This document shows positions 29,280 through 39,336 of a stretch of 64,000 nt of DNA, piece by piece; within the stretch, counting starts at the first letter, position 1, and the number at the start of each line of letters is the position of its first letter. Location: the NCBI RefSeq assembly GCF_015687155.1, contig NZ_JADPQF010000001.1, positions 1,426,001 to 1,490,000 of the forward strand, given 5' to 3'. This stretch comes from Aliikangiella sp. G2MR2-5 (lineage in GTDB: Bacteria > Pseudomonadota > Gammaproteobacteria > Enterobacterales > Kangiellaceae). Both the position numbers and the translations under genes were made by a program. Below the pieces are notes generated by a model. That model was not told the DNA's origin. It saw only the letters and a list, made by a program, of their open reading frames with translations, and searched no databases.

Positions 29280-31559
29280 TTAGAGCTGCCAAGCATAAGA
29301 AAACTTGGCAAATGCAGTTTTTTCAAAAATGAGCGGAGACATCGAGTATCTGGTTGTATTGGCTTTATCGGAATAGCCTATATAGATGAGCGTGAACGGG
29401 TTTACTTTGTAAGAATAGAGTACTTGGCTACCGATATATTTCTCCACACTCGAAAGTTCCAGTTCTCGGTATTGAGCACTAACTCTTAACTGGTTTCTTT
29501 CATTAAACTGGTACGTCAGGGAACTGTTCAATAAGTCGAGTTGATACAGCTCTCCCTCAGGCAAGTCGAAGGTTTGACTGATCATCTCTAATTCAATATT
29601 GAGCTTTTCCGTAGCCTGAAAGTTAAAGCCAAGCTGTGTGGTAAATGTTTCACCTGCTCTTGCTTCAGTGTAATAAATTGCATCAGAGCGGCTCACTTCA
29701 CCGGTAATCTCAAGCATTGACAATGGGGTCAACTCAAACCATAAGATATTTTCGTCTTTTGAAAATACCTGGCCGTCATAGTGCTCTTCCTTGTTAACAC
29801 TATCCAGACCAAAGGATGAACTTAGAGTAGCATTAACCTCAAAATTGATATTACTTTGCTTTTCTAACGCATCACCATTCATTTCAGCGGTATCAGCATG
29901 ACCGATAAAAACTGACGCATTTTGCCACCACTTATTTTTATCATCTGAGTACCAATAACGATAAACTCCCCCGGCAATTCGTTGCCAATTGCTTCGCGAA
30001 ATAAACCCAGCATCAGCTCTAAAATCTTCACCGAATTGATGGTATGTCGAATACCAACGCCAATCCCGACTGGAGTGGGTATAATTTAAAGAAAAGGAAT
30101 TATCATTCATATTCGGCCTGACCAATGCTTTTCCAGCGTCTTCGATACCGCTAAAATCAGCCAGGACATCGTCGGGATAAGTCGATTCAGACCAGTAAGA
30201 CTGAATTTTAAAATAGTCTGTATCATTTACCCATGTCTTAGAGTCTAAGCCGTAAACAATATTCTTATAGCCATCACCGTCTCGATTGGTTAAGGTGAGT
30301 CCCAAATGATTTCTTTTTCCCAGATCAACACGATAACGTCCGACAAAGTTATTACTTTCAACAGCCCTCGATTCCAGATAAGCACCTTGACTATGTGAAA
30401 CAAGAAAATTAGTTACCTTGTCTTTTAGAAGCATGACCCCATAACTATGATGGTTATCCTTTCCGGTAAACTTTATACCGTAGTCTGGTTCTTCAAAAAT
30501 TCTGGTGTAAATAAGGTTTCCCCAGTGATTAAAGTAATCAGCCCCATCTTGAAAAAATGGTCGCTTTTCCGCTAAATAGAGGACTGTCAGAGTATTCACA
30601 TCGAGCTGAAAAGCATCAGCTTCAACCTGGCTAAAGTCAGGGTTAATGGTTGCATTTAAGAAATTTTGTTCATTAATTCCCCAGCGTAAATCAAAACTGG
30701 ATCTGGTTTCTGACTCACTATTTGACCAAGCCTCTGCACCGTCGATATCTCTTTCTTTTTGACTATTTACGATCAATGAAGGAATCAAGGTCGCATTGAG
30801 AGGCGGCTTTATCTGGCTTAAACCTCTTACTTTATTCAGCTCGCAAACCATACAACTCTGATTTCGTTCACGAGGTTGGGTTGAATAACGATGATCCAGT
30901 TCTCTGGGGCGATACCTAATCACCTCTATTCCCCACTGTTTTACATCGCCTCCATTATTAAATCTAAGCGTATTAAAAGGAATTTTAAATTCTACTGTAT
31001 ACCCAGTGTCATTAACTTCTCCAGAAGAATACCAGATACCGTCCCAAGTTAAGTCTTCTTCAGCGATGTTGTCGTCCAGAATTTGATCAGCTTGAATTCC
31101 AGTTGGTGTCACAAAAAACTGGTAAGCTTGTCGCGAGTTATCGAAAGTGTCTAATTTGACGCTAATATAGTCAGAAGCCCAAATTTTATCTCTATCGGTA
31201 TGAAATGCTCTTATTTGGTCTTTATTCGGATCAAATGCGATCACTCCAATATAGAGATATTCACCATCTTGATATATTCGGGCAATAGTCTTTTCACTTG
31301 CAACCTGGTTTTCTGCTGGCTCGGTCTCAATTAATAAAGGAATTTCGAGAGCATTTTTCCATACAACTTCACTCAGCTTGCCATCAAGCGAGTTCTGGCC
31401 CTTCAAAAAAGGAATATCTCCAAGCAATTTTTCTTCTTTTACGACTCGACCATCTCTCGCTTGAATCGTACTCTGAAAGCAAAATAGTAGAAATATGAAT
31501 ACAAAAAACTGTAGATTTGCTAAAAAAAGTGGGTTATCTGAGTGTAAACGACAATTCAT
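29280..31559 (-). CDS. DUF5916 outer membrane protein with N-terminal CBM9-like domain
   Basis: From the ATG at 31559 (759 residues), chosen over an in-frame TTG at 31589, because it begins the signal peptide MNCRLHSDNPLFLANLQFFV, which ends near IQARDG. Residues about 40-230 form a carbohydrate-binding-family-9-like domain (ARIYQDGEYLYIGVIAFD, WGIEVIRYRPRE). The rest is a long beta-barrel of DUF5916 type with NPDFSQVEADAFQLDVNT and KRPFF, ending FSYAWQL. Such proteins are common in marine bacteria and are thought to act in uptake or surface binding; the ligand is unknown. Confidence 0.85.
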   Translation of the reverse strand: MNCRLHSDNPLFLANLQFFVFIFLLFCFQSTIQARDGRVVKEEKLLGDIPFLKGQNSLDGKLSEVVWKNALEIPLLIETEPAENQVASEKTIARIYQDGEYLYIGVIAFDPNKDQIRAFHTDRDKIWASDYISVKLDTFDNSRQAYQFFVTPTGIQADQILDDNIAEEDLTWDGIWYSSGEVNDTGYTVEFKIPFNTLRFNNGGDVKQWGIEVIRYRPRELDHRYSTQPRERNQSCMVCELNKVRGLSQIKPPLNATLIPSLIVNSQKERDIDGAEAWSNSESETRSSFDLRWGINEQNFLNATINPDFSQVEADAFQLDVNTLTVLYLAEKRPFFQDGADYFNHWGNLIYTRIFEEPDYGIKFTGKDNHHSYGVMLLKDKVTNFLVSHSQGAYLESRAVESNNFVGRYRVDLGKRNHLGLTLTNRDGDGYKNIVYGLDSKTWVNDTDYFKIQSYWSESTYPDDVLADFSGIEDAGKALVRPNMNDNSFSLNYTHSSRDWRWYSTYHQFGEDFRADAGFISRSNWQRIAGGVYRYWYSDDKNKWWQNASVFIGHADTAEMNGDALEKQSNINFEVNATLSSSFGLDSVNKEEHYDGQVFSKDENILWFELTPLSMLEITGEVSRSDAIYYTEARAGETFTTQLGFNFQATEKLNIELEMISQTFDLPEGELYQLDLLNSSLTYQFNERNQLRVSAQYRELELSSVEKYIGSQVLYSYKVNPFTLIYIGYSDKANTTRYSMSPLIFEKTAFAKFSYAWQL

Positions 31560-31697
31560 TAATATTTCTTTATTATCTTTATTATGCAAATAGCTTCACA
31601 GCCACAATGATCAACAATTAAACCAAAATATTCAATCTAATAATCGCTATAATTTGACAAATTCCCAATATATATCACATTGAGAGATTAGCAGAAC

Positions 31698-32969
31698 TTA
31701 ACCTTGCATCATTAAAAACTCTGATATTTTGCCTATATCTAAATCAAAGTCATTTGCTCTCACTGCTTTTTCTATCTTTTCGTTTGGCTGTTGGGCAAGG
31801 TCAATGCTTCTAATTTCAGTGAAGGCATTTTGAGTCAAGTTAAAAAAGCATTTTACAACAGGCTTAGTTGGAACTTCCTCATTTCTTTTCTCTACCATGG
31901 CCAGTCTATTAGAGCGTAATTGAACCAAAGAACCTACCGGGTATACGCCCATGCAATGGATAAAATTGTCTACCAATGAAACGTCTAAATCTCCTGCTTG
32001 TGCTAGTTCTCTTAATATGGCGAAGGCTTTAAGCTGCGGAAAACCACTTTTGTAAACTCGATCTGCACTCAGAGCATCAAAAATATCGCAGATACTTATC
32101 ATCCTGTCATAAACAGTCAAGCTGTCTTCACGTAAACCTTGAGGATACCCCTTTCCATTAAGTTTTTCATGGTGGTTAGCTACAATCTGTTTGCTCACTT
32201 CTGGCAAGCCGTCAACTGAATCAACCACTTCCTTGGAATAAACGGCATGCATTTTAATTACTTCAAACTCTTCTTGCGTGAGTTTTCCCGGCTTGTGCAG
32301 TATTTTATCCGGAATTCTAATTTTACCTACATCATGTAAAAAAGCCCCCAATGATAAAGACTTTACCAATGTCTTATCAAACCCCATGTAGTGACAAAAT
32401 ATTGCCATTAAAATGGATACTGAAACAGAGTGCTCTAAAAGATAAGCATCTTTAGTTCGTATAGAGAGTACGCATGCCAGGGCATCGGGATTCTGAAATA
32501 TAATTTCCAGGGATTTATCAACCACCAGACTTGCTGCCTCTATATCAATTTCTCGGCCAGATTGAATGTCTCTTAGAACCCCTTCCTGGATACTTTTAGC
32601 TTCATCAAAAACCCCCTTAGCATCTGTCAGTCGTTCGGCAAAACTCTGTTTGTTAATGTTGACTTTGTTCCGAGGTTTACTTTGTGATTTGCTTGATTGA
32701 GTGGCAGTTTTTTCCTTAACTAACTGCTCGCGAGATGCTTCACTATCATCTGTAACTGGGGTCCGTTCCACCGAATCAACGTCAAGCGAGTCCAAATGCT
32801 TTGTAGTGTCAATAGAAACTCGCTGGACTCCCTGCTCAATAAGTGCTTCTATTTGATGAAAATCTCTTATCCAACCAGAAGTTTTTATTTTAACTTTTCC
32901 CTTCTGCTTAACTATATCAACAATATATGAACCAACAGTTAGCTGGGAAACATCTCTTTCAATGATCAT
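31698..32969 (-). CDS. HD-GYP cyclic-di-GMP phosphodiesterase with DUF3391 domain
   Basis: 423 residues. N-terminal DUF3391 (about 1-120: VGSYIVDIVKQKGKVKIKT and WIRDFHQIEALI), then an HD-GYP domain (about 140-330) with the metal pair His212-Asp213 in LHDVGKIRIPDKIL, HHE (266-268) and the full GYP (274-276) in NGKGYP. The intact motifs predict active c-di-GMP hydrolysis in the cytoplasm; there is no membrane segment. It stands alone. It would oppose the GGDEF protein further right. Confidence 0.93.
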   Translation of the reverse strand: MIIERDVSQLTVGSYIVDIVKQKGKVKIKTSGWIRDFHQIEALIEQGVQRVSIDTTKHLDSLDVDSVERTPVTDDSEASREQLVKEKTATQSSKSQSKPRNKVNINKQSFAERLTDAKGVFDEAKSIQEGVLRDIQSGREIDIEAASLVVDKSLEIIFQNPDALACVLSIRTKDAYLLEHSVSVSILMAIFCHYMGFDKTLVKSLSLGAFLHDVGKIRIPDKILHKPGKLTQEEFEVIKMHAVYSKEVVDSVDGLPEVSKQIVANHHEKLNGKGYPQGLREDSLTVYDRMISICDIFDALSADRVYKSGFPQLKAFAILRELAQAGDLDVSLVDNFIHCMGVYPVGSLVQLRSNRLAMVEKRNEEVPTKPVVKCFFNLTQNAFTEIRSIDLAQQPNEKIEKAVRANDFDLDIGKISEFLMMQG

Positions 32970-33204
32970 ATTGAACCACTTAGAAGTCGTTGGGCTGAAG
33001 TTCGATTAGCCCCAATCAGGTAAATCCTTTACATTAATTTAGACGATTATTCGGGCGGCCGCCAAAGACAGGTGTTTTTGTACAATATATCAATATTGAC
33101 AAATTATTTTCCAGACTCGAAGTAAGCCTTGAGGATAAGGTATTAAAGGAACTTAATAAGGTAACTAACTTAAACACGCGCACCTATATATTTATCCTTT
33201 TATA

Positions 33205-34926
33205 TCAATCTGTTAAATCCCTATATACATGATATACATGGATCCAGTCACCTGCTTTTTTATCACCAATGGCTTTAGTTAGCTGGCCTTTCTGAGGATA
33301 AAAGGCAAAAGCGTCAGACTCCTGTTCCGCGTAATGCTTGACCTTTTCCGATACGACAATATCACCTGTGTCCGCCATGGCCTCGAGTCTTGCTGCCATA
33401 CTTACAGCACTACCCTCTAGATCAGATTGATTGGTCACTTCATTATGCACAATATTTACTTGTCCCAGATCTATCCCTATTCTCAGCTCAAAGCCGGCGG
33501 CCATAAGTACATCGCGAATCATGCAGGCACATTCCACAGCATTCTTAGCACTTCTAAAAGTGGCTCTTAAAGAATCCCCCTCCATATTGGGATAACTAGC
33601 GTTCCACCTTTCAAGAACAGGCTTTAGTAGCCCTCTGAATAGCGAAAGCTTTTCAGAAATAACCCGTTCATTCCATTGGGTAAAACCTTTAAGATCAATA
33701 AATAGTACGCAAAAATTTCTAATTTGATCGATTTCGTGTTCTGCCGCCAGCTCAAGAAGACGCGGCCAAAACTGCTCCTTGATGCCAGCAACGGCTTCTT
33801 TTAGGCGCTTTTGCATTTTTCTATCAGCCCTTAAAGTGAGCTGTGCGTACTGTAATCTACTCGCTTCCTCCTTGAGGGAGTCTTCCAGTTCATCAAGCGA
33901 ATAATTACCGGCCTCTTCCACAACCAACTGGACTAAAGCACCTCCCGCAACATCTTTAACTGACTTTAGCCTAAGCGAAGTCCCCCAGTGGCAGGCCTGT
34001 AAGTGTTCGATCATAATAGGCAGGGTAGCAATTTCATTTGCAGTGAGGCGAAAGTCATATTTTAGGTCAATGATTAATGAGTCGGCATAGATTCGCTCGA
34101 ACTCTCCCCTTTTGTAGTCCGTTTTTAAAGAAGTATCCTGATCCCAGTAAGCAAACTTACATTCAACCTTCCGTATCTCCCAACCTATTGTTTCTATATT
34201 GAATAACTTCGCGCCAGTTAGCTTGGCTCCGTTAAGGCAGGCTCCACATAAATCTGCTCCACGAAGATCACACCCTTGTAAATCTGCGTTATCGAAATTA
34301 ACTTTAGACAAATTAGCTGAAGCCAAGCTTACTCGTTTCAAGTTAGCGGATTTAAATGAAGTATGAGAGATTTTGCAACCCGCAAGAAGAACGCCTTCCA
34401 GATTAGCTTCATTCAACTGGGTTCTTTCCAGATTTGCTCCTCGCAAATCTGAGTTTTTAAGACATGACCTTGACAGGTTCTTATTTGACAGATTCTGATT
34501 TCTTAAATCACATGACTCCAGTCGAATACCGATTAAGTTAAAACTTTGCAAGTCCAATCCTGAAAGATCAGATTCAATAATCGCAGTATTCTCTGTAATT
34601 GCAGTTAACAAGTTAGAACCAGCAAAATTGCACCTGATAAATTCACTAGACTTTAAATTAGCAGCAATCAGCTTTGCAGAATCAAAGTCACAGCAGCTAA
34701 AGTGGCTGTAGCTGAGGTTAGAAGAAATCAGATTCGTACGTCTGAATTTACAGTCACTGAATTTGCAATTAACGAAAGAAACACCTGAGAAATCCAGCTC
34801 ATCAAAGTCAAATGACTTAAAGCTTAAATCTTTAATAACGATAGGCTGATTGCCATGTGAAGCTTTCCACCGCGACCAATTATCCGGTTTGGTAAAAAAC
34901 ACTGGATCCCTTAAAGCTTGATTCAT
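33205..34926 (-). CDS. pentapeptide-repeat protein fused to a class III nucleotidyl cyclase domain
   Basis: 573 residues. Residues about 30-240 are tandem pentapeptide repeats of A(D/N)Lxx type (e.g. ANLSKVNFDNADLQGCDLRG), forming a right-handed beta-helix. A middle region (250-395) with a helical segment leads to a class III cyclase domain (about 403-565). Metal ligands Asp411 (FIDLKGFT) and Asp451 (EGD) and the transition-state Arg513 are kept, as is Asp502. The adenine-selecting Lys position is Asn447 and the catalytic Asn is Ser509. So nucleotide choice, or activity itself, is uncertain. No membrane segment. Alone, divergent from the AhpD-like gene. Confidence 0.85.
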   Translation of the reverse strand: MNQALRDPVFFTKPDNWSRWKASHGNQPIVIKDLSFKSFDFDELDFSGVSFVNCKFSDCKFRRTNLISSNLSYSHFSCCDFDSAKLIAANLKSSEFIRCNFAGSNLLTAITENTAIIESDLSGLDLQSFNLIGIRLESCDLRNQNLSNKNLSRSCLKNSDLRGANLERTQLNEANLEGVLLAGCKISHTSFKSANLKRVSLASANLSKVNFDNADLQGCDLRGADLCGACLNGAKLTGAKLFNIETIGWEIRKVECKFAYWDQDTSLKTDYKRGEFERIYADSLIIDLKYDFRLTANEIATLPIMIEHLQACHWGTSLRLKSVKDVAGGALVQLVVEEAGNYSLDELEDSLKEEASRLQYAQLTLRADRKMQKRLKEAVAGIKEQFWPRLLELAAEHEIDQIRNFCVLFIDLKGFTQWNERVISEKLSLFRGLLKPVLERWNASYPNMEGDSLRATFRSAKNAVECACMIRDVLMAAGFELRIGIDLGQVNIVHNEVTNQSDLEGSAVSMAARLEAMADTGDIVVSEKVKHYAEQESDAFAFYPQKGQLTKAIGDKKAGDWIHVYHVYRDLTD

Positions 34927-35200
34927 AAATGCATTCCAACTTTGCTACTTTGCTTGATAAATCAACAACCTGTTTTACCACAGCTGTTAGTGATACTCCC
35001 TAATTCAATCACTTCCAGCCGGGAATCTGACATTGTTCAGATATTTTAATAAGGCAACGGAATTTTAAATTAAATAGAGAATAAATGCTAACATCCCTAC
35101 TGTTGAATATTTACTAGATTTTCTACTTCTGGATATTCTATTACGCGACGAAATAGGTTACTTTAACTAGCAACCCGTTTTTTATTCAAAGAGGCATTGA

Positions 35201-35557
35201 ATGCAACACCCGTTCGAGCAATTTAGAGAAAAACGCCTGCAAGGCAACGAAAAGCTCTTGGAAACGAATAATCTGGTAACCAAAAGGCTGATGTCACTGG
35301 ATAAACAGGCTTATGGGGACAGCGCTCTCCCCAAGAAAACAAAAGAACTAATGGCTCTGACTGCTTCAATGGTTCTACGTTGTAACGACTGCATCGACTA
35401 TCACCTGGAAACCTGTGTTAAGGAAAGTCTGACTCGCGATGAAATAGACGAAGCAATTGGTATTGCTATTCTCGTCGGAGGCTCAATTGTTATTCCTCAC
35501 GCCCGCCACGCAGCATCTAGTCTCGATTTCCTGTTTGCAGAGCAGTTAGAAAGCTAA
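35201..35557 (+). CDS. AhpD-like/carboxymuconolactone-decarboxylase-family protein
   Basis: 118 residues with the redox CxxC pair (Cys61, Cys64 in RCNDCIDYH) and a nearby His68, as in AhpD-type peroxide-defence proteins of the CMD family; a catechol-pathway decarboxylase would lack the Cys pair. The first 40 residues are a helical extension. A GAGG ribosome site sits before the ATG at 35201. It stands alone, with convergent uvrB close by. Confidence 0.87.
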   Translation: MQHPFEQFREKRLQGNEKLLETNNLVTKRLMSLDKQAYGDSALPKKTKELMALTASMVLRCNDCIDYHLETCVKESLTRDEIDEAIGIAILVGGSIVIPHARHAASSLDFLFAEQLES

Positions 35558-35575
35558 CCGGCTACAGCATACTTT

Positions 35576-37585
35576 CTACGACTTAAATAACATCTGTCTG
35601 AGTTCGGCAATCTGGTCGCGATATTCTGCGGCCTTTTCGAACTCGAGGTTCTTGGCAGACTCCATCATTAATTTCTCAAGCTTTGCGATAGTTTGGCCTG
35701 CTTTTGCTGCTGAACTGGCATCATAGCTGGTTTCAGGTTCAGCAATCTTTTTACGTGTTTTGGTTTTGTTTGCTCTGTTTTTTTCTCCGGTATCCATCAC
35801 GTCGTTAATCGACTTGCTAACACCTTTAGGCGTAATATTATTTTCCAGGTTAAACCGGTGTTGAATTTCTCTTCGTCTGTTGGTTTCACCAATAGCCCTT
35901 TCCATCGAACCGGTTATCTTATCTGCGTAAAGAATGGCTTTACCCTTCAAATTTCGAGCAGCACGCCCAATGGTCTGAATCAATGAGCGCTCAGAGCGCA
36001 GAAAACCTTCTTTATCCGCATCAAGTATCGCGACTAAGGAAACTTCTGGCATATCGAGGCCCTCTCTCAGTAAGTTGATTCCTACTAACGCATCGAACTC
36101 ACCTTTTCTCAAATCGCGGATAATTTCCATTCGCTCTACAGTATCTATGTCTGAGTGAAGGTATCTGACTCTCACTCCATGCTCATTTAGATATTCTGTT
36201 AAATCTTCTGCCATCCTTTTTGTTAGCGTTGTAACCAACACACGTTCATTCTTGTCTGCTCTATCAGTAATCTCTGACAGCAAGTCATCAACCTGAGTTG
36301 AAACCGGCCTCACTTCGACTTCAGGATCTAATAACCCCGTAGGCCTTACTACTTGCTCGACTATTTGACCCGAATGGCTTTTCTCATAGTCTGCAGGCGT
36401 CGCAGAAACAAAAATGGTCTGCGGAGCCAATCGTTCAAACTCTTCAAATTTCAATGGCCTGTTATCAAGTGCAGAGGGTAAGCGAAAACCAAATTCAACT
36501 AGCGTCTCTTTCCGAGAACGATCACCCTTATACATAGCGCCAATTTGAGACACCATGACATGCGACTCATCGATGACTAATAAAGCATCATCAGGCAAAT
36601 AATCCAAAAGTGTTGGCGGGTGCTCTCCAGCACCTCGCCCTGATAAAAAACGCGAATAATTCTCTATCCCGGAGCAATAGCCTAATTCCTGCATCATTTC
36701 GATATCAAACCGGACCCTTTGCTCAAGTCGCTGATACTCAACCAGCTTATTAACAGACTTGAGGTAGTCTAAACGTTCTTTGAGTTCTACTTTAATCAAT
36801 TCAATAGCATCAAGTATGGTTTGCCTCGCGGTAACATAATGAGACTTAGGGTAAATGGTTACCCGGGTCAATTTTTTTAACACCTCTCCAGTTAACGGAT
36901 CAAAGCTCGCTATTGAGTCGACCTCATCATCAAATAGCTCAATTCTGATAGCGTATCGATCAGACTCTGCCGGAAATATATCGATCACATCTCCTCTAAC
37001 GCGATAAGTAGCCCTTTGAAGTTCCATATCGTTACGTGTAAATTGAAGTTCTGCTAACCTTCTCAGTATCTCCCGTTGATCAATTTCATCTCCTGGCTTT
37101 AAGTGCATCACCATACTATGAAACTGCTTAGGGTCACCCAAGCCATAAATAGCGGAGACTGAAGCGACAATTATTGCATCTCGCCTTTCAAGCAAAGCTC
37201 TTGTGGCGGAAAGTCGCATTTGTTCAATATGATCATTTATTGAAGCGTCTTTCTCGATAAAGGTATCACTGCTAGGAACATAAGCTTCTGGCTGGTAGTA
37301 GTCATAATAGGAAACAAAGTACTCAACAGCATTATTTGGGAAGAACTCTTTCATCTCTCCATATAATTGAGCTGCAAGGGTTTTGTTTGGAGCTAATATA
37401 ATTGTAGGTCTTCTGGTTTCCTGAATAACATTTGCTATTGTGAAAGTCTTGCCCGATCCCGTCACACCTAATAGGGTTTGATGACTTAGGCCGTCTGACA
37501 GTCCTTCAACCAGACTGCTAATCGCATTAGGTTGATCACCTGACGGTGCGAATTGTGAGCTAATTTTAAACTCAAGATCACTCAT
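35576..37585 (-). CDS. uvrB: excinuclease ABC subunit B (UvrB)
   Basis: UvrB verifies DNA damage after UvrA and positions UvrC in nucleotide excision repair. From the ATG at 37585 it is 669 residues (E. coli 673); an in-frame GTG at 37624 would add 13 atypical residues. Walker A GVTGSGKT (40-47), the beta-hairpin with [15 protein letters not shown], the helicase motif QTIGRAARN, and the C-terminal UVR domain ([20 protein letters not shown]) are all in order. A single gene. Confidence 0.97.
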   Translation of the reverse strand: MSDLEFKISSQFAPSGDQPNAISSLVEGLSDGLSHQTLLGVTGSGKTFTIANVIQETRRPTIILAPNKTLAAQLYGEMKEFFPNNAVEYFVSYYDYYQPEAYVPSSDTFIEKDASINDHIEQMRLSATRALLERRDAIIVASVSAIYGLGDPKQFHSMVMHLKPGDEIDQREILRRLAELQFTRNDMELQRATYRVRGDVIDIFPAESDRYAIRIELFDDEVDSIASFDPLTGEVLKKLTRVTIYPKSHYVTARQTILDAIELIKVELKERLDYLKSVNKLVEYQRLEQRVRFDIEMMQELGYCSGIENYSRFLSGRGAGEHPPTLLDYLPDDALLVIDESHVMVSQIGAMYKGDRSRKETLVEFGFRLPSALDNRPLKFEEFERLAPQTIFVSATPADYEKSHSGQIVEQVVRPTGLLDPEVEVRPVSTQVDDLLSEITDRADKNERVLVTTLTKRMAEDLTEYLNEHGVRVRYLHSDIDTVERMEIIRDLRKGEFDALVGINLLREGLDMPEVSLVAILDADKEGFLRSERSLIQTIGRAARNLKGKAILYADKITGSMERAIGETNRRREIQHRFNLENNITPKGVSKSINDVMDTGEKNRANKTKTRKKIAEPETSYDASSAAKAGQTIAKLEKLMMESAKNLEFEKAAEYRDQIAELRQMLFKS

Positions 37586-37886
37586 AAATAAGTAAGTATG
37601 CTTTTTCGGTTTCGATAGTTTCACATCATATTTGATCCATAAAACAGCTACCAGTGCTACTTTTAGATTTCTAAAACAAAAACGCCCTTTAGAAGCAAAA
37701 CTAGCATTATTTTAAACAGGCAAATCCCTATCCCGACGCAAATGTGAGCACATTTTAACCATGCAAGGTTATAAAACGAACTAAAATCAGCCATTTACTA
37801 AACTATTTAAAATTTTTTTAAATTCTTTGTTGACCGACCGGAAATTCTTATTTATTATTGCGCTCGCTCTCAAGGAGAGACACTCT

Positions 37887-37963
37887 TCCCCCTTAGCTCA
37901 GTTGGTTAGAGCGACGGACTGTTAATCCGCAGGTCCCCCGTTCAAGTCGGGGAGGGGGAGCCA
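37887..37963 (+). tRNA. tRNA-Asn (anticodon GTT)
   Basis: 77 bases: acceptor TCCCCCT paired with AGGGGGA, D-arm TAGCTCAGTTGGTTAGAGC, anticodon loop CTGTTAA giving GTT, T-arm around GTTCAAG, and an encoded CCA. A strong terminator follows. Confidence 0.97.
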
Positions 37964-37984
37964 AATTTGGTATTTATACCATCC

Positions 37985-38011
37985 AAAAGGCCGCTAAGCG
38001 GCCTTTTTTTT
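37985..38011 (+). terminator. terminator after tRNA-Asn
   Basis: AAAAGGCCGC-TAA-GCGGCCTTTT with an eight-T run, 22 bases past the tRNA 3' end. Confidence 0.9.
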
Positions 38012-38157
38012 GTCCAGATTTTATTTCACCCGAAAAACAACAATAATTAGTCTTTTCAAGTTAGATCGCCAAGCTTTATTTCATTGATCTATCTTTATCC
38101 TCGCTCTTACATGATAAAATGGTTTAATCCGATAGTTTTAGAAGACTCAAATAGTAG

Positions 38158-38817
38158 ATGTTAAAAAATTTAACACACCATATTAATGAACTATTTCAGC
38201 CCAGAGAGTTAATCTTGACCTTCCCTGTTATTCTCATTTGCTTGTTTGTAATGCTATTGGCTCCGGATTCAATATTATTGCTAAGATACGAAACTCATTC
38301 GGTAAATCAGGGAGAACTATGGAGACTAATAACAGCCAATTTTACCCATAGCAACTGGAACCATGCTCTTCTAAACTTAGCAGGTTTAGTTATTATCGAT
38401 CGGCTACTGGGACAATTCATAGAAGTAGCAAAACGCGCCTACCTGCTCATATTCTGTTTTGCTCTCAATGTGATAGTTCTTCACTTCATTAAAGAGCTGG
38501 ACTGGTATGTTGGGGCTTCTGGAGCATTGCATGGATATCTTCTGGGTGGGAGCTTACTGCTCTGGAACTCTAAAGATAAAGCGGAACTATTTCTCTTCTT
38601 TAAGTCTCTTTGCTTCAACGTAAAGCCTATCTTTAGACTTGTATCGATTGGCGTTGTCGCGAAAGTATTTGTTGAACTGAACTGGAATATTAATCAATCG
38701 ACTGCAGAACTAATTGGAACTCAAGTGCTCGCAGAAGCCCACTTATCCGGACTGATAGCAGCTTTACTGGCTGTGATTTTCTATCCCTCTTTCTACCATA
38801 TTTTTTTCAAAAACTAA
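38158..38817 (+). CDS. rhombosortase-like intramembrane rhomboid protease
   Basis: 219 residues with about six membrane segments. The rhomboid catalytic pair is visible: Ser121 in VGASGALHG and His195 in AEAHLSG. RYETHSVNQGELWRLITANFTH followed by WNHALLNLAGL matches the compact rhombosortase group rather than GlpG, which has GxSG with different flanks. Rhombosortases process GlyGly-CTERM proteins; I see no such target in this window, so the substrate must be elsewhere. A shared terminator follows. Confidence 0.78.
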   Translation: MLKNLTHHINELFQPRELILTFPVILICLFVMLLAPDSILLLRYETHSVNQGELWRLITANFTHSNWNHALLNLAGLVIIDRLLGQFIEVAKRAYLLIFCFALNVIVLHFIKELDWYVGASGALHGYLLGGSLLLWNSKDKAELFLFFKSLCFNVKPIFRLVSIGVVAKVFVELNWNINQSTAELIGTQVLAEAHLSGLIAALLAVIFYPSFYHIFFKN

Positions 38818-38843
38818 AAAGGCGCTTATTCTTAGCGCCTTTT
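38817..38843. terminator. bidirectional terminator between the rhomboid and ComEA-like genes
   Basis: AAAAGGCGCT-TATTCTT-AGCGCCTTTT lies between convergent stops; the T-rich ends face both ways. Confidence 0.85.
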
Positions 38844-38863
38844 AACTATCGGGATTTCTTGAA

Positions 38864-39190
38864 CTAGTTCAATAGAATCCTACTTTCGTTCTTTGCAATT
38901 GTTGCGACACCAATGCCTTTAACCGCCGCTAAATCCTCGACTTTTTTAAATTTGCCGTTAAGTTTTCTAAATTCGACTATAGCACTGGCTTTCTTCATTC
39001 CAACCCCAGTTAACGCTTCCGCAATTTCTTTCGCTCCAGCTGAATTCAGGTTAACTTTGGTTGTATGCTTTATGTCTTTAACCTTAACAACTTTGCTAGC
39101 AGGCTTCACAACTTCAGTTTTAGCCATAAGCATTTGATTAAAACCGCCAAACAAGGTAAACGACAATAACAATATTGCAAATTTTTTCAT
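38864..39190 (-). CDS. ComEA-like helix-hairpin-helix protein, exported
   Basis: 108 residues: a signal peptide (hydrophobic 5-20, cut near LMAKTE), a Lys/Val-rich stretch, then one ComEA-type (HhH)2 domain starting VNLNSAGAKEIAEALTGVGM and ending with a second hairpin, KGIGVATIAKN. ComEA-type proteins bind DNA in the periplasm for natural uptake. This short stand-alone form is common in gammaproteobacteria and its role in transformation is not certain. Confidence 0.88.
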   Translation of the reverse strand: MKKFAILLLSFTLFGGFNQMLMAKTEVVKPASKVVKVKDIKHTTKVNLNSAGAKEIAEALTGVGMKKASAIVEFRKLNGKFKKVEDLAAVKGIGVATIAKNESRILLN

Positions 39191-39336
39191 TTTTCTCTCC
39201 TTAGATTTAATTTGCCCTACTCCATACTCTGATCTTCGTTAAATACCAGAACCGGGCATCCCAGTTAATGTTCAAAGATTTCAAAATGTAGTTATCCTCG
39301 AACAAGAGCTAATTTACTTCAAAAAAAAAGCAAAAA

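Noticed and set aside
33054-33063. GC-rich palindrome GGCGGCCGCC in an AT-rich gap
   Set aside because: A 10-base palindrome alone is weak evidence; nothing around it suggests a site or a terminator.
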